Origin: Candidatus Daviesbacteria bacterium
GTDB taxonomy: Bacteria; Patescibacteriota; Microgenomatia; Daviesbacterales; UBA10151
Direction: 5' to 3'
Assembly (NCBI GenBank): GCA_027451625.1
Contig: DAIDIY010000025.1
Coordinates: 1 to 50,288 of the forward strand
Length of the DNA stretch: 50,288 nucleotides
The translations under genes were made by a program, and so were the position numbers. Positions 16,368-23,971 of this stretch are shown one piece after another; the first letter of the stretch is position 1, and every line of letters starts with the position of its first letter. The notes beneath the pieces are model-generated. The model was not told where the DNA came from. It did no database searches and saw only the letters and a program-made list of their open reading frames with translations.

Positions 16368-16634
16368 CTATTGGTTTCTGAATAATCCTTTTGAAATATA
16401 CTCTTTGATGAGAGATTGATAAGGAACGTTAATCTCATTTGCTCTTTCTTTTAAACGGTTGAGTAAATATTCCGGAAGTCTAATGGAAATTGATCTACTT
16501 GTTGGTTTCAGGTTGGGAAAACTAACCCGCTCCAGATCGGAAGGCTCATAATAGTCAGACAAATCAATCTTTGCCCAAAAATCCCTTTCTTCATCCTCAT
16601 TTTTAAATTTTGGTAATTTAAGCTGCTTTTTCAT
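16368..16634 (-). CDS. brnA: BrnA-like CopG/RHH antitoxin
   Basis: An 88-residue antitoxin. The N-terminal half is acidic/aromatic (KFKNEDEERDFWAKIDLSDY). The C-terminal half is a ribbon-helix-helix DNA-binding fold (SRSISIRLPEYLLNRLKERA, about residues 46-65, then NVPYQSLIKEYISKGL). A strong ribosome site (AAAGGAGG) lies before ATG 16634. It overlaps the end of the toxin gene by 17 nt, the usual brnT-brnA order, and the pair is expected to repress its own promoter upstream of brnT. Confidence 0.87.
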   Translation of the reverse strand: MKKQLKLPKFKNEDEERDFWAKIDLSDYYEPSDLERVSFPNLKPTSRSISIRLPEYLLNRLKERANEINVPYQSLIKEYISKGLFRNQ

Positions 16635-16917
16635 AGAGTGGCACCTCCTTTCGATTTACGTCTCTTGCTGAAATAATTCTTATTTTGTTATCTCTTTTAG
16701 TAAATACAATAAGTAGTAATCTTCCTTTTTTAGTTTTACCAATTATCCTAAATCGTTCTTCATTTTCTGCAGAGTGGAGAACATCTGAAAAAGTTACTTT
16801 ATTTTCATCAAAAAATACTTCTTCAGATTCTTGATCCTCAGCTTTATGTTTCTTTTTGTTTTTTCCAATATTTCCCTGATCCCACTCAAATTCCGTCTCT
16901 TTACCAAAAATTTTCAT
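16618..16917 (-). CDS. brnT: BrnT-like toxin (RelE-fold ribonuclease)
   Basis: A 99-residue toxin with the BrnT pattern: FEWDQGNIGKNKKKH at the N-terminus, SEEVFFDENKVTFSD in the middle, ERFRIIGKTKKGRLLLIVFT (about residues 55-74) and the C-terminal RIISARDVNRKEV. In BrnT the conserved basic and acidic residues of these blocks cut mRNA. The insert between the WD.GN and the EE.F blocks is short and lysine-rich. The pair forms one cassette bounded by repeats A and B. Confidence 0.87.
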   Translation of the reverse strand: MKIFGKETEFEWDQGNIGKNKKKHKAEDQESEEVFFDENKVTFSDVLHSAENEERFRIIGKTKKGRLLLIVFTKRDNKIRIISARDVNRKEVPLYEKAA

Positions 16918-16988
16918 TCTAACTTGTATATACTATATAATACATTCACAAACGGAAAGTCAAGCTATAAAAATTAATTTTATTGAAG

Positions 16989-17071
16989 GTAAGTCAAAAG
17001 ATTTTATTTTCTTGTTGACACGAAGTAAACTATCAAAAATTTGATGCCACCCATTGGACAGGTGGTTCACA
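16989..17071 (-). repeat. Island repeat copy B
   Basis: Plus-strand landmarks are GACACGAAGTAAACTATC, AAAAATTTGATGCCACCC and TTGGACAGGTGGTTCACA. The minus strand reads VNHLSNGWHQIFDSLLRVNK and continues KIKSF. It lies between the start of brnT and the start of the small membrane protein gene, that is between divergent genes, unlike copy A. Confidence 0.85.
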
Positions 17072-17134
17072 GGAATCCTATAGTCATTAAAAACTTTATA
17101 GTCATTTTTTCCACTTTCGTGCTATCATTGATTT

Positions 17135-17461
17135 ATGAATTTTAAAACTTTTAGTATTATTTTTTTTCTAGCTGTTTTCATAACTTTTCTGTCTACATTA
17201 ATACCAACTTCATTCTTTGCTTATATTCCAATCAATCCATGTGATCCGAGTGTAAATAATCTCGGGTTACCTCTCCAATTTATCCATCTAACCAAGCCGG
17301 GCACATATAATTGTCCTTTACTTATCCAACAAAGCAATTTTGAATTACTTTCTGGAAGAAGTAGGAATTTTATTATAGATGTCATTTTTTGGTTCATATT
17401 ATTATCATTAGTTGCCATCATTAAAAGAGGTCTTTATAAATATTTTATGAAATCTAGATAA
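17135..17461 (+). CDS. Small membrane protein, 108 aa, unknown
   Basis: Not recognised. Two membrane helices are visible: residues 6-31 (FSIIFFLAVFITFLSTLIPTS) and 79-96 (IIDVIFWFILLSLVAIIK), with an intervening outside loop of about 45 residues that contains two cysteines (NPCDPSVNN and TYNCPLL) and could form a disulfide. The C-terminus is basic. An extended -10 box (TGCTATCAT, 17120-17128) ends 6 nt before the ATG, so the mRNA probably lacks a leader. It is the only gene between repeats B and C. Confidence 0.65.
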   Translation: MNFKTFSIIFFLAVFITFLSTLIPTSFFAYIPINPCDPSVNNLGLPLQFIHLTKPGTYNCPLLIQQSNFELLSGRSRNFIIDVIFWFILLSLVAIIKRGLYKYFMKSR

Positions 17462-17482
17462 TTGATTTTCATAAAATATTTT

Positions 17483-17586
17483 CTACTTTTCCTCTTCAGT
17501 GCGAATCCCTAAATTTTTCAGTTTATCGTATATTCGAAATAAACTCTCAATTAGGGGGTTCCAAACACGGGACAAGTGGCCTCACA
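17483..17586 (-). repeat. Island repeat copy C, with the clearest peptide frame
   Basis: The most diverged copy at the DNA level (GTTCCAAACACGGGACAAGT in place of the usual core), but its minus-strand frame is intact: HLSRVWNPLIESLFRIYDKL, then KNLGIRTEEEK and a stop (17483-17485). The changes from the other copies keep hydrophobic and charged positions. No start codon other than TTG is available, since TGA lies two codons upstream. It lies between the small membrane protein and the VapC gene. Confidence 0.75.
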
Positions 17587-17606
17587 TATATCTTATAGAG
17601 ATATAA

Positions 17607-18017
17607 TTAATAGGGATTTATCACTTTCAAACCTTTAAATTTTTGGAAGTCTTTTATGTTGTCAGTGGCTATTTCATAATCTCCATTTGAGAATGCTGTT
17701 GCTACAAGGTATGCATCAAATATTCTATTTCCAGATAAGTTATGTTCTTCAATTAAGTCAAGAGTAATATGAATTGTAGTTTGATCTGGTGAAACAATAT
17801 TTAATACTTCAGATATTTTCTTGATTGATAATAAAGCTTCTTTAACCTTCATTGGATTTGAAAATTTATTATGGGTTAATACCCTAATAGTTTCCAAAAT
17901 ATTCTGATGAGTTATTGCTATCTTGGAGATATTCTCGTTAAGAAATTTTTTAGAAATTTCGTGCTTAGGAGAGTCAGCATTTATGGCATATATTAGAATA
18001 TTTGAATCAACAACCAT
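17607..18017 (-). CDS. vapC: VapC-like PIN-domain ribonuclease toxin
   Basis: A 136-residue PIN-domain protein. The acidic metal-binding residues are visible: D4 (MVVDSNILIYAI), a glutamate near residue 43 (ILETIRVL), D101 in RIFDAYLVATA and D118 in IATDNIKDF. PIN toxins of the VapC type cut tRNA or rRNA. The gene lies 2 nt after the stop of a putative antitoxin in the same direction, the standard vapBC layout. The cleavage target cannot be read from the sequence. Confidence 0.88.
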   Translation of the reverse strand: MVVDSNILIYAINADSPKHEISKKFLNENISKIAITHQNILETIRVLTHNKFSNPMKVKEALLSIKKISEVLNIVSPDQTTIHITLDLIEEHNLSGNRIFDAYLVATAFSNGDYEIATDNIKDFQKFKGLKVINPY

Positions 18018-18019
18018 TT

Positions 18020-18250
18020 CTAGACTTCAGGATCTGGGTAAAAATCATCTCTAGTCAGGTTATCAAGAGCTTCACCAAGGTGATGTGTCTTAAAAATTAT
18101 CCTTTTGGCTTTTTTTTTGGCCTCTTCATTCAAATAGTCTTCCAAGGCTTTATTAAAAATTTCTTGCAATGTTAAATTATCCTGAATAGCTTTCTGTTCA
18201 GCATTTCTCTTTAGTTTCTCTTCAATTCTAAGGGTAGTTCTGATTAACAT
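18020..18250 (-). CDS. vapB: VapB-like RHH antitoxin
   Basis: A 76-residue antitoxin starting at ATG 18250 (MLIRTTLRIEEKLKRNAEQK); an upstream ATG at 18310 would add 20 residues that run through the promoter region and is less likely. The N-terminus is a ribbon-helix-helix motif (TTLRIEEKL, then LTLQEIFNKALEDYL). The C-terminal tail (KTHHLGEALDNLTRDDFYPD) would bind and block the toxin. The direct repeat TGACA-N6-TGACA upstream (18261-18276) is a candidate operator. Confidence 0.82.
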   Translation of the reverse strand: MLIRTTLRIEEKLKRNAEQKAIQDNLTLQEIFNKALEDYLNEEAKKKAKRIIFKTHHLGEALDNLTRDDFYPDPEV

Positions 18251-18260
18251 ATCTTTATGA

Positions 18261-18285
18261 TGACATATATATGACAAAATGTCAA
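18261..18285 (-). promoter_or_regulatory. Candidate vapBC promoter/operator
   Basis: On the minus strand TTGACA (18280-18285) is a perfect -35 box. On the plus strand the region has TGACATATATATGACA (direct repeat of TGACA) and the dyad TGACA-AAA-TGTCA. It lies 11 nt before the vapB ATG. No convincing -10 box with normal spacing was found, so promoter function is uncertain. Confidence 0.4.
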
Positions 18286-18398
18286 TGAGTACATAGCGAT
18301 TCGAATCCACTTTGGTTCACACTTGAAGATCAGTTTGATGTAGAAATCTAAATTTACTACTAATAAGTCCCAGTATTTACTTAAGCCTTACTTAATGA

Positions 18399-20408
18399 CT
18401 ATTTTAAAATGCTTGACTTGCGGAGACTAAAGATAAACTCATCGTCGAGATGCCACGAGCTACCAGGACGAGCCCAACGTTCACCCAGCTCGAGCCCGCC
18501 CCCATCCCGGTTCAGATAGAAAACGCTCGGAAAGTCCTCGGAACCATCAATTGGATCCATGCCGATGTAATACTCGTCTCCTTCAGGTTGGTTTAGGTCT
18601 TTTAGTCTTCTGTGGACTCCAAGCTCTGCAGGGCAAAGTTCAAGTCCAAGTTCCCCAGCCCGTTTAAAGATCTGGTCAGTCGTTGGTGTCCCCCTGTCAA
18701 ATCCTAAATCTTGCAATGTTAATCTCACTGTTTGGATATCATCTTGTGTTGGAAGGGTAGTAAATTTAGGGTTATCCATCATGGATATTGCCCAATCGTT
18801 TACCCACAATGTCCCCTCATCTTCCAACAGTTTCAATTCATGCCTTAACTCCTCCTTAGTTTTTCCACCTATCTCATCAGCCTGCCTTCTAATCTTCCCT
18901 TCAGGGAATGAAGTATAGATCTGTTCAATATTGTATCTTGTAATTAAGTCAAAGATACCTGGCTCAAGCTTTCCCACATATGCTTTGGTGTCTGGCCTTA
19001 TTTCCTTTATGCTTCTGGCAATCTGCCTGTTCTCACAACCAAAAACTATCGGCATATCTTCCTCTACGTTTCTTTTTGACAGGATTTCTGCAATCCTAGG
19101 ATCTATTTCATAACCAAACCCTTCAATTGGTGAGTCTAACTCATAGAGAAACCGCAGATCATCTGTGTTTATTTCCTGGTTCCTTAGTGTTCCTTGCTCT
19201 ATCTGGGTAAGCCGTTTCATATCCGCGGTGCGTTTTTTGAACGCTTGTCCTTCTGATCCAAATTCTTCGAGTTTCTTTTCCAAAACAGGTGTGATATACG
19301 GATCAAGGTTCTGGTTGGGAGCAATGCCGCGAACTTCAGCTATTCGTGATTCCTCCATACGGATTGCTAAACGGGGAATTGGTTTACCGTTTTGGTCAAA
19401 AGAATAGTAAACTAAAAAATCTCCTCCCTCAAGCTGTGTTCGTGCCGTATCAATATCTGCGGTGCACCATTCAAGCGGATGCCCTTCTAAAGATGCAACA
19501 AGAGGTTGAGGATTTGAACCTTGACTATACTTTATCCATTCTCCTCTGGTGTCCTCAAGACCTTGGGTGGAGTATTCTGGGATTTCGGATAAAAACTGAG
19601 CATACAACTTTGAAAAGTCTTCAGTGCTTAATAGTTTTTGGTACTCCTCATCTGAAAGAGTAGTGCTTAAATTTTCTGTTGTTTGTTCTTCCATAGGTTT
19701 CCCTTTTTCCTCAAGCCGGGCATTTATTGCGCCAATTGTATTAGCTAGCGCCCGTGGGTTGAGGACTGGAAAAGAAGCAACGGTATCTTTCCTTCTGGTT
19801 GCAAACCGAGCTCTGCCGTCTTCGGTTTTCTCAAGCTTTCCCATTCTGACAATTGAGCGAAACGCCCAATACTTTGCCCACATTGAGTATTGAGCATCAT
19901 TTGAGGATAAGTAATCAACCCATTTGTCCAAGCTTTGCTCCTGGTTGGCAATAACGGTGCGTACCGCTTGTTCCTTGATCTCTTCAGGAAAGATAAATGA
20001 GCGGTTTACGTTGCTTGTGCCATCTGGGTTTTGTATGGTGTTTTCTTCGATAAAAACACCGCTACTTACTAAATCTTGCTTACGGCCTTCACTAATTGCT
20101 ATCTCTCCTTGCAAATTCCAATATGATTGGGGAATATTCTCAGGTGTTATCACATATTCTTTGTGGTAGTAGTTCTTAATCCGTTCTATAACTCTTGGAT
20201 CATCTTTATGACCCATATGCGTTTTTTCAACAACGCCAAGCCATGCTGCAATTTTGTCTGCCGGTTTTTGAGAAATCAGTTCACTTGTTTTACGGTTTGA
20301 ATTTATAGCCTCAATCCTTCTCCTCATCTGCTCATGCTCTACAGACTGGATTGTGTGAAGTTTTGGATCCTGTTTATGTAAAAATTGTTCTCCGGTATCT
20401 TCTGCCAT
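18399..20408 (-). CDS. Large hypothetical protein, 669 aa, with a PcfJ-like segment
   Basis: Not assigned to a known function. Soluble, no signal peptide. The middle (about residues 315-375) contains SLEGHPLEWCTADIDTARTQ followed by GGDFLVYYSFDQNGKPIPRL and IAEVRGI. This C..A...L..GDF..YY....G...PRLAIRM...I.EVRG pattern resembles the C-terminal region of plasmid PcfJ-like proteins and similar large CPR proteins; the likeness is from memory and weak. The C-terminal third has IDGSEDFPSVFYLNRDGG. Base composition is richer in G+C than in the neighbours, which fits acquisition. It ends about 90 nt from vapB and starts 42 nt from repeat D. Confidence 0.6.
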   Translation of the reverse strand: MAEDTGEQFLHKQDPKLHTIQSVEHEQMRRRIEAINSNRKTSELISQKPADKIAAWLGVVEKTHMGHKDDPRVIERIKNYYHKEYVITPENIPQSYWNLQGEIAISEGRKQDLVSSGVFIEENTIQNPDGTSNVNRSFIFPEEIKEQAVRTVIANQEQSLDKWVDYLSSNDAQYSMWAKYWAFRSIVRMGKLEKTEDGRARFATRRKDTVASFPVLNPRALANTIGAINARLEEKGKPMEEQTTENLSTTLSDEEYQKLLSTEDFSKLYAQFLSEIPEYSTQGLEDTRGEWIKYSQGSNPQPLVASLEGHPLEWCTADIDTARTQLEGGDFLVYYSFDQNGKPIPRLAIRMEESRIAEVRGIAPNQNLDPYITPVLEKKLEEFGSEGQAFKKRTADMKRLTQIEQGTLRNQEINTDDLRFLYELDSPIEGFGYEIDPRIAEILSKRNVEEDMPIVFGCENRQIARSIKEIRPDTKAYVGKLEPGIFDLITRYNIEQIYTSFPEGKIRRQADEIGGKTKEELRHELKLLEDEGTLWVNDWAISMMDNPKFTTLPTQDDIQTVRLTLQDLGFDRGTPTTDQIFKRAGELGLELCPAELGVHRRLKDLNQPEGDEYYIGMDPIDGSEDFPSVFYLNRDGGGLELGERWARPGSSWHLDDEFIFSLRKSSILK

Positions 20409-20450
20409 ATGATTTAGTCAGTAAAGCTGTAGATAGTATATCTCGTATCT

Positions 20451-20526
20451 TGTAAGGCGTCTATCTTGTTATACACTCTTATAAGACTTTCAAAAATCTA
20501 TTCCACCCATTGGACAAGTGGTTCAC
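20451..20526 (-). repeat. Island repeat copy D
   Basis: Plus strand: CTTATAAGACTTTCAAAAAT, then CTATTCCACCCATTGGACAA and GTGGTTCAC. The minus strand reads HLSNGWN, then, after a one-base deletion, IFESLIRVYNKIDAL, so this copy is frameshifted. It lies between the divergent 669-residue and 466-residue genes. Confidence 0.8.
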
Positions 20527-20599
20527 TTTGAAACAAAATCAGTTATTTTTATTGTCTAAAACATCACTCGTACATCAAGTTCCTCTCATAAAATAAACA

Positions 20600-20655
20600 T
20601 TGTTTTTCTTATAAGATTATGTATAATCAGCAGTAGTGATAGGTTGTTACAACCT
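20600..20655 (+). promoter_or_regulatory. Promoter with palindrome before the helical-repeat gene
   Basis: TTGTTT (20600-20605), 16-nt spacer, TATAAT (20622-20627). AGGTTGTTACAACCT (20641-20655) is a perfect palindrome with 7-bp arms, placed between the predicted transcription start and ATG 20663. It could bind a repressor or form a 6-bp RNA hairpin. Confidence 0.5.
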
Positions 20656-20662
20656 AATAATT

Positions 20663-22063
20663 ATGCCTTTAGAAAGAAGAATAAATACACCGAAAGGAGC
20701 ACTCTCCCAACAAGTACCTGTTGAAGACAGGCTTATTTTAAGTTATAAAGCCGATCAAGATTTTTTGGCAACAGCAGCTTTACTAGACGCTACTCAAGCG
20801 GGTGTACACAGAGATATTGCCACATTAAAGGTTTCAAAAGAATTAACTAGAACTGGCAGACAACCACTATTCTCACCCGATCACTTCTTTAATGTTGCAA
20901 ATCAACTAGAAAGTTGGAATAGGAGCGATATATACGAGGAGGTATCTTTATTACAAGCTGAGATGGGTGACGTTTCTTCTGCATTGTCAACGGCAGAAAG
21001 GACTTATGGTTTCTCCTGGTTTTATAATGACTTGGCAAGGGTATTAGCAAGAAAAGGATCAAATCCACAACCTGTTTTTGATAGAATTCATAATAAATTA
21101 AGAATTGACGCTGGTAGCACAAATGATGTTCGAGAGGCTGGACAGACTTTAGAAGTACAAAGAGACCTAGGATTAGCTGCACCAAAACATTTAATTGATA
21201 GGTTTCGAGTAATGGATAGAAAAAGAGATGCTTATTCAAATAGTTATAACCTTGAACTTGCTGAATCATATGCAAAGGCAGGTTTTCCAGATGATGCTTT
21301 AGATATATGGAGATTAGCAAGAGATACTGGTTATCACTATACCCATAAGGCCTCAGTGCTACCTTACATAGCATTGGCTCAAGCAAGAAATGAAGTTAAC
21401 CCTTCAGAAACTGTAGCAACTGCAATTGAATATGCAGATAGGCTTAAAACTAAGGTTGATAAAAAGCAAATACCAAGTTTTTTGGAAGCAGAAATATACT
21501 CTAATCTTAGCAGAGTTTACACTGCATATGGTTTAGACCCACGTCCTTTGATAAGTACAGCTTTACAAAGAGCATTAGAAATCTCAGATTTTGATCAAGT
21601 GGTGCTAGATAATATACGAGCTGATGCTTACACTCAAATCGCAAGAGCACAGATAGAAAGTGGTATTGATGCAAGACCAACTTTAGTATTGGCGTTACAA
21701 TGGGCTGATCAGAATGTAAAGCCAGGAGAGAATTGTAATAGCGGCTATTGTGGATCAATCCAATTATTAAATTGGGAAAATATTTATCGCGCTCAACTTG
21801 TCGGAGAATATTTTGATGATGCTAGGAAAACTCTAGACAGAATGGACAGATATCCAGACCAAGATATTAAATCAATGAAAGCAGAGTTACTAGCAGAATT
21901 AGCTAGAGAGCAAGGGAAAAAAGGACTATCATCAGAAGAAATTATAGCTTTAACGCTTATCGATATAAGAGCAATTCTTATAGGAAAAAATGAAGTTGCC
22001 AAACAAGCAGCTTTACATTTTGGATTAGATAAAAGGTTATCCCCCTTTTCCTCTAGTTTGTAG
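20663..22063 (+). CDS. Helical-repeat (TPR-like) protein, 466 aa
   Basis: A soluble all-alpha protein made of repeated helix pairs, such as YEEVSLLQAEMGDVSSALST, YNLELAESYAKAGFPDDALD and AYTQIARAQIESGIDARPTL. The A..Y...G....A spacing is TPR-like. Such solenoids bind protein partners; no enzyme motif is seen. I start it at ATG 20663; a longer frame from GTG 20636 would run through the palindrome. Function unknown. It is the cassette between repeats D and E. Confidence 0.65.
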   Translation: MPLERRINTPKGALSQQVPVEDRLILSYKADQDFLATAALLDATQAGVHRDIATLKVSKELTRTGRQPLFSPDHFFNVANQLESWNRSDIYEEVSLLQAEMGDVSSALSTAERTYGFSWFYNDLARVLARKGSNPQPVFDRIHNKLRIDAGSTNDVREAGQTLEVQRDLGLAAPKHLIDRFRVMDRKRDAYSNSYNLELAESYAKAGFPDDALDIWRLARDTGYHYTHKASVLPYIALAQARNEVNPSETVATAIEYADRLKTKVDKKQIPSFLEAEIYSNLSRVYTAYGLDPRPLISTALQRALEISDFDQVVLDNIRADAYTQIARAQIESGIDARPTLVLALQWADQNVKPGENCNSGYCGSIQLLNWENIYRAQLVGEYFDDARKTLDRMDRYPDQDIKSMKAELLAELAREQGKKGLSSEEIIALTLIDIRAILIGKNEVAKQAALHFGLDKRLSPFSSSL

Positions 22064-22088
22064 TGACAAAATTTGACATGGTAAATAA

Positions 22089-22168
22089 ATCCAAAAGTCT
22101 TTAGTTTATGGTAAACATGAAGTAAACTTTCAAAAATTTAGTGCCACCCAATGGACAGGTTGCTCACC
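22089..22168 (-). repeat. Island repeat copy E
   Basis: Plus strand: GTTTATGGTAAACATGAAGT, then AAACTTTCAAAAATTTAGTG, CCACCCAATGGACAGGTT and GCTCACC. GTTTA and TAAAC form a small dyad. The minus strand reads SNLSIGWH, a stop, then IFESLLHVYHKLKTFGF, so the coding pattern is kept but broken by TAA. It is the last clear copy in the array. Confidence 0.85.
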
Positions 22169-22275
22169 AACGTGGACATCACCATTTAAAAATACACGAA
22201 TGGATTAATACGTCGCTCCAATAGTTCTGATTAACTTTCCCGAAATGTCCTAATTAGCTTAGCTTCAAAATTCTT

Positions 22276-22302
22276 TACACCCTAACGGGATTTGAACCGA
22301 CA
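22276..22302 (-). other. tRNA 3'-end-like fragment near the island's right end
   Basis: The minus strand reads GTCGGTTCAAATCCCGTTAG followed by GGTGTA, which looks like a T-loop and acceptor 3' half of a tRNA, but no 5' half exists upstream. It may mark the other end of the island. Confidence 0.3.
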
Positions 22303-22340
22303 ATTACTTTCTATCATAAAATTTATAAAAGGGTTTGTAG

Positions 22341-22369
22341 TTGTATCATTATGGGATTTTATATATAAT
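22341..22369 (+). promoter_or_regulatory. Promoter of the 194-aa unknown gene
   Basis: TTGTAT (22341-22346), 17-nt spacer, TATAAT (22364-22369). ATG 22379 follows after 9 nt, implying a leaderless or nearly leaderless mRNA and deciding the start against a longer frame from TTG 22292. Confidence 0.55.
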
Positions 22370-22378
22370 TCCCACATC

Positions 22379-22963
22379 ATGGAACGAGAATATTTACCAA
22401 GAAGAGATTTCGCAGATCTACGACAATCAACTGATCAGAGACGAACATTTAGAGAGTTCGTTAAAGGTCTTGAAGCCATTGCCGATGTCGACAGAGTTAC
22501 ACAAAACTTTGCTTGGTGTGCCGCGCAACTTATGGGAGATCCTGATGCTGCAGCAAAAATTGGAGGCATGATTGACTTCGCATTTGCTTATCACGAAGCT
22601 GGAATAGATCAAGCTCTAGCTGCAATTGAGGAAGAAAGCGGAATTGCAGTTAGAATTACTGTTTCTGGTAGGAAGGAACAATCAGGGTTAGGACAAACAT
22701 CAAGAGTTTCACCTACCGTTACTGAGATAGAAGGTTTAGTAGTTGGCCTTATAGGTATGGAAGGAACACCAAGAGAAAGAATATTCACAGGTGTTGCTGT
22801 TGTTGAAAATATTCGCGGACAGGAGATATTTGTTCCAGTAACGCTTAATCCCGACGGACAGACCACAATGATCCACGCTGGCTTTGATTTAGAGTCTACT
22901 CAGGCTTCCAAATTTCTCCTAGAAGCTCAATATCCTCCAATTTCTAGACGAAGAGTTAGGTAA
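22379..22963 (+). CDS. Hypothetical protein, 194 aa
   Basis: Not recognised. The frame extends upstream to 22292, but the promoter at 22341-22369 favours ATG 22379 (MEREYLPRRDFADLRQSTDQ). It has a charged N-terminus, a helical centre (IGGMIDFAFAYHEAGIDQAL, about residues 61-80) and a beta-rich C-terminal half (IEGLVVGLIGMEG, FTGVAVVENIRG, EIFVPVTLNPDGQ). No membrane segment or catalytic motif is seen. It lies just outside repeat E at the right end of the island. Confidence 0.6.
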   Translation: MEREYLPRRDFADLRQSTDQRRTFREFVKGLEAIADVDRVTQNFAWCAAQLMGDPDAAAKIGGMIDFAFAYHEAGIDQALAAIEEESGIAVRITVSGRKEQSGLGQTSRVSPTVTEIEGLVVGLIGMEGTPRERIFTGVAVVENIRGQEIFVPVTLNPDGQTTMIHAGFDLESTQASKFLLEAQYPPISRRRVR

Positions 22964-23377
22964 TTTAGTTGAGTTCTTTATATCTATCATACACATCCAT
23001 TAAATTAGTTAACCATATAATAAGCGGTTCAAAAGAAAGCACAGTAGGGGTCACTGAATTGCACACCTCCTGATAAATTTGTATTTCAGTAAATCTATTA
23101 TCAATAGCATTGATATATCTGCTTACATCAATTATTGCTTTTGTTCTTTTTATCTATTTTACAGATAGCACTTTCAAAAATTTCATAGTACGATCTATTA
23201 TAAAAATTATATAAACAAAAGGTTCCTCCGAATTCATCTAGAATTTGATCATGAGCTATCTAAACGTCTGTACATTTTGAACCTAAAGATTCATTCTTAT
23301 TTAAGATTATCATCTTCTGAAGAGATTATTCTAAAAAGGATATTTTGTTTAAGAGAAGACAAGTATAAAATATATTA
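22964..23377. other. Intergenic, no gene seen
   Basis: AT-rich, with stops in all frames. The stretch around 22972-23055 (GAGTTCTTTATATCTATC, later AGTAGGGGTCACTG) may be a heavily decayed repeat copy, but the match is too weak to count. A -10-like TATAAA at 23364-23369 serves the next gene. Confidence 0.4.
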
Positions 23378-23947
23378 ATGACAGGAAGGACTCATGATCT
23401 TGCAGCTTTTACTTTACTAAATCTTGTCTATATATACTCCCAACCTTCTCATCTCGAATTTTCTACAGTATTGGTATCTGTTGGCGCAAACCTTATTGGA
23501 GGATTAACCCCTGATCTAGATCAACCGACATCTGAAATCTGGCGGAAAATCCCTGCAGGATCTTTTTTGGGTAGAGTTATTTCTCCAATCTTAGGAGGAC
23601 ATAGGTTCATATCCCACTCACTTCTCGGCTTAGCTATTTTTGGGATTCTAGGGAAATATCTCTTAGATCTTATGCACCCAGTTCTTTTAGTAAATTACAC
23701 TATAGTCTGGTGGTCATTTATGATCGGAGTTTTTTCTCATTTAGTAATGGATAGTCTAACTAAAGAAGGAGTTCCTTGGTTATTTCCATTACCATGGCGA
23801 ATTGGTTTTCCTCCATTTAAATTTTTAAGGATAAGAACTGGAGGTATAATTGAAACATTTATAGTCTTCCCTCTTTTATTATTAGCAAATATTTACCTCT
23901 TTTATTACTTTTACAATATATATCTTTCTTTTTTAAGATCTTTTTAA
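23378..23947 (+). CDS. DUF457/YdjM-like membrane-bound metal-dependent hydrolase
   Basis: A 189-residue membrane protein with about four helices. The family signature is visible: MTGRTHDLAAFTLLNL at the start (H6, D7), GANLIGGLTPDLDQPTS (about residues 37-53), HRFISHSLLGLAIFG (about 74-88) and GVFSHLVMDSLTKEGVPWLF (about 118-137). The conserved His and Asp residues are thought to bind a metal; the natural substrate of the family is unknown, probably a membrane lipid. The -10 box is 8 nt before the ATG. Confidence 0.85.
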   Translation: MTGRTHDLAAFTLLNLVYIYSQPSHLEFSTVLVSVGANLIGGLTPDLDQPTSEIWRKIPAGSFLGRVISPILGGHRFISHSLLGLAIFGILGKYLLDLMHPVLLVNYTIVWWSFMIGVFSHLVMDSLTKEGVPWLFPLPWRIGFPPFKFLRIRTGGIIETFIVFPLLLLANIYLFYYFYNIYLSFLRSF

Positions 23948-23971
23948 CGGTTTATGTATCTGCTGCTGCTA

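Noticed and set aside
16258-22168. Reading the five island repeats as integron attC sites
   Set aside because: They lack the RYYYAAC/GTTRRRY ends and the two halves do not pair with each other; only a 6-bp GCCACC/GGTGGC hairpin lies near one end.
22972-23055. A sixth copy of the island repeat
   Set aside because: Only short stretches agree; without an alignment score it cannot be separated from AT-rich background.
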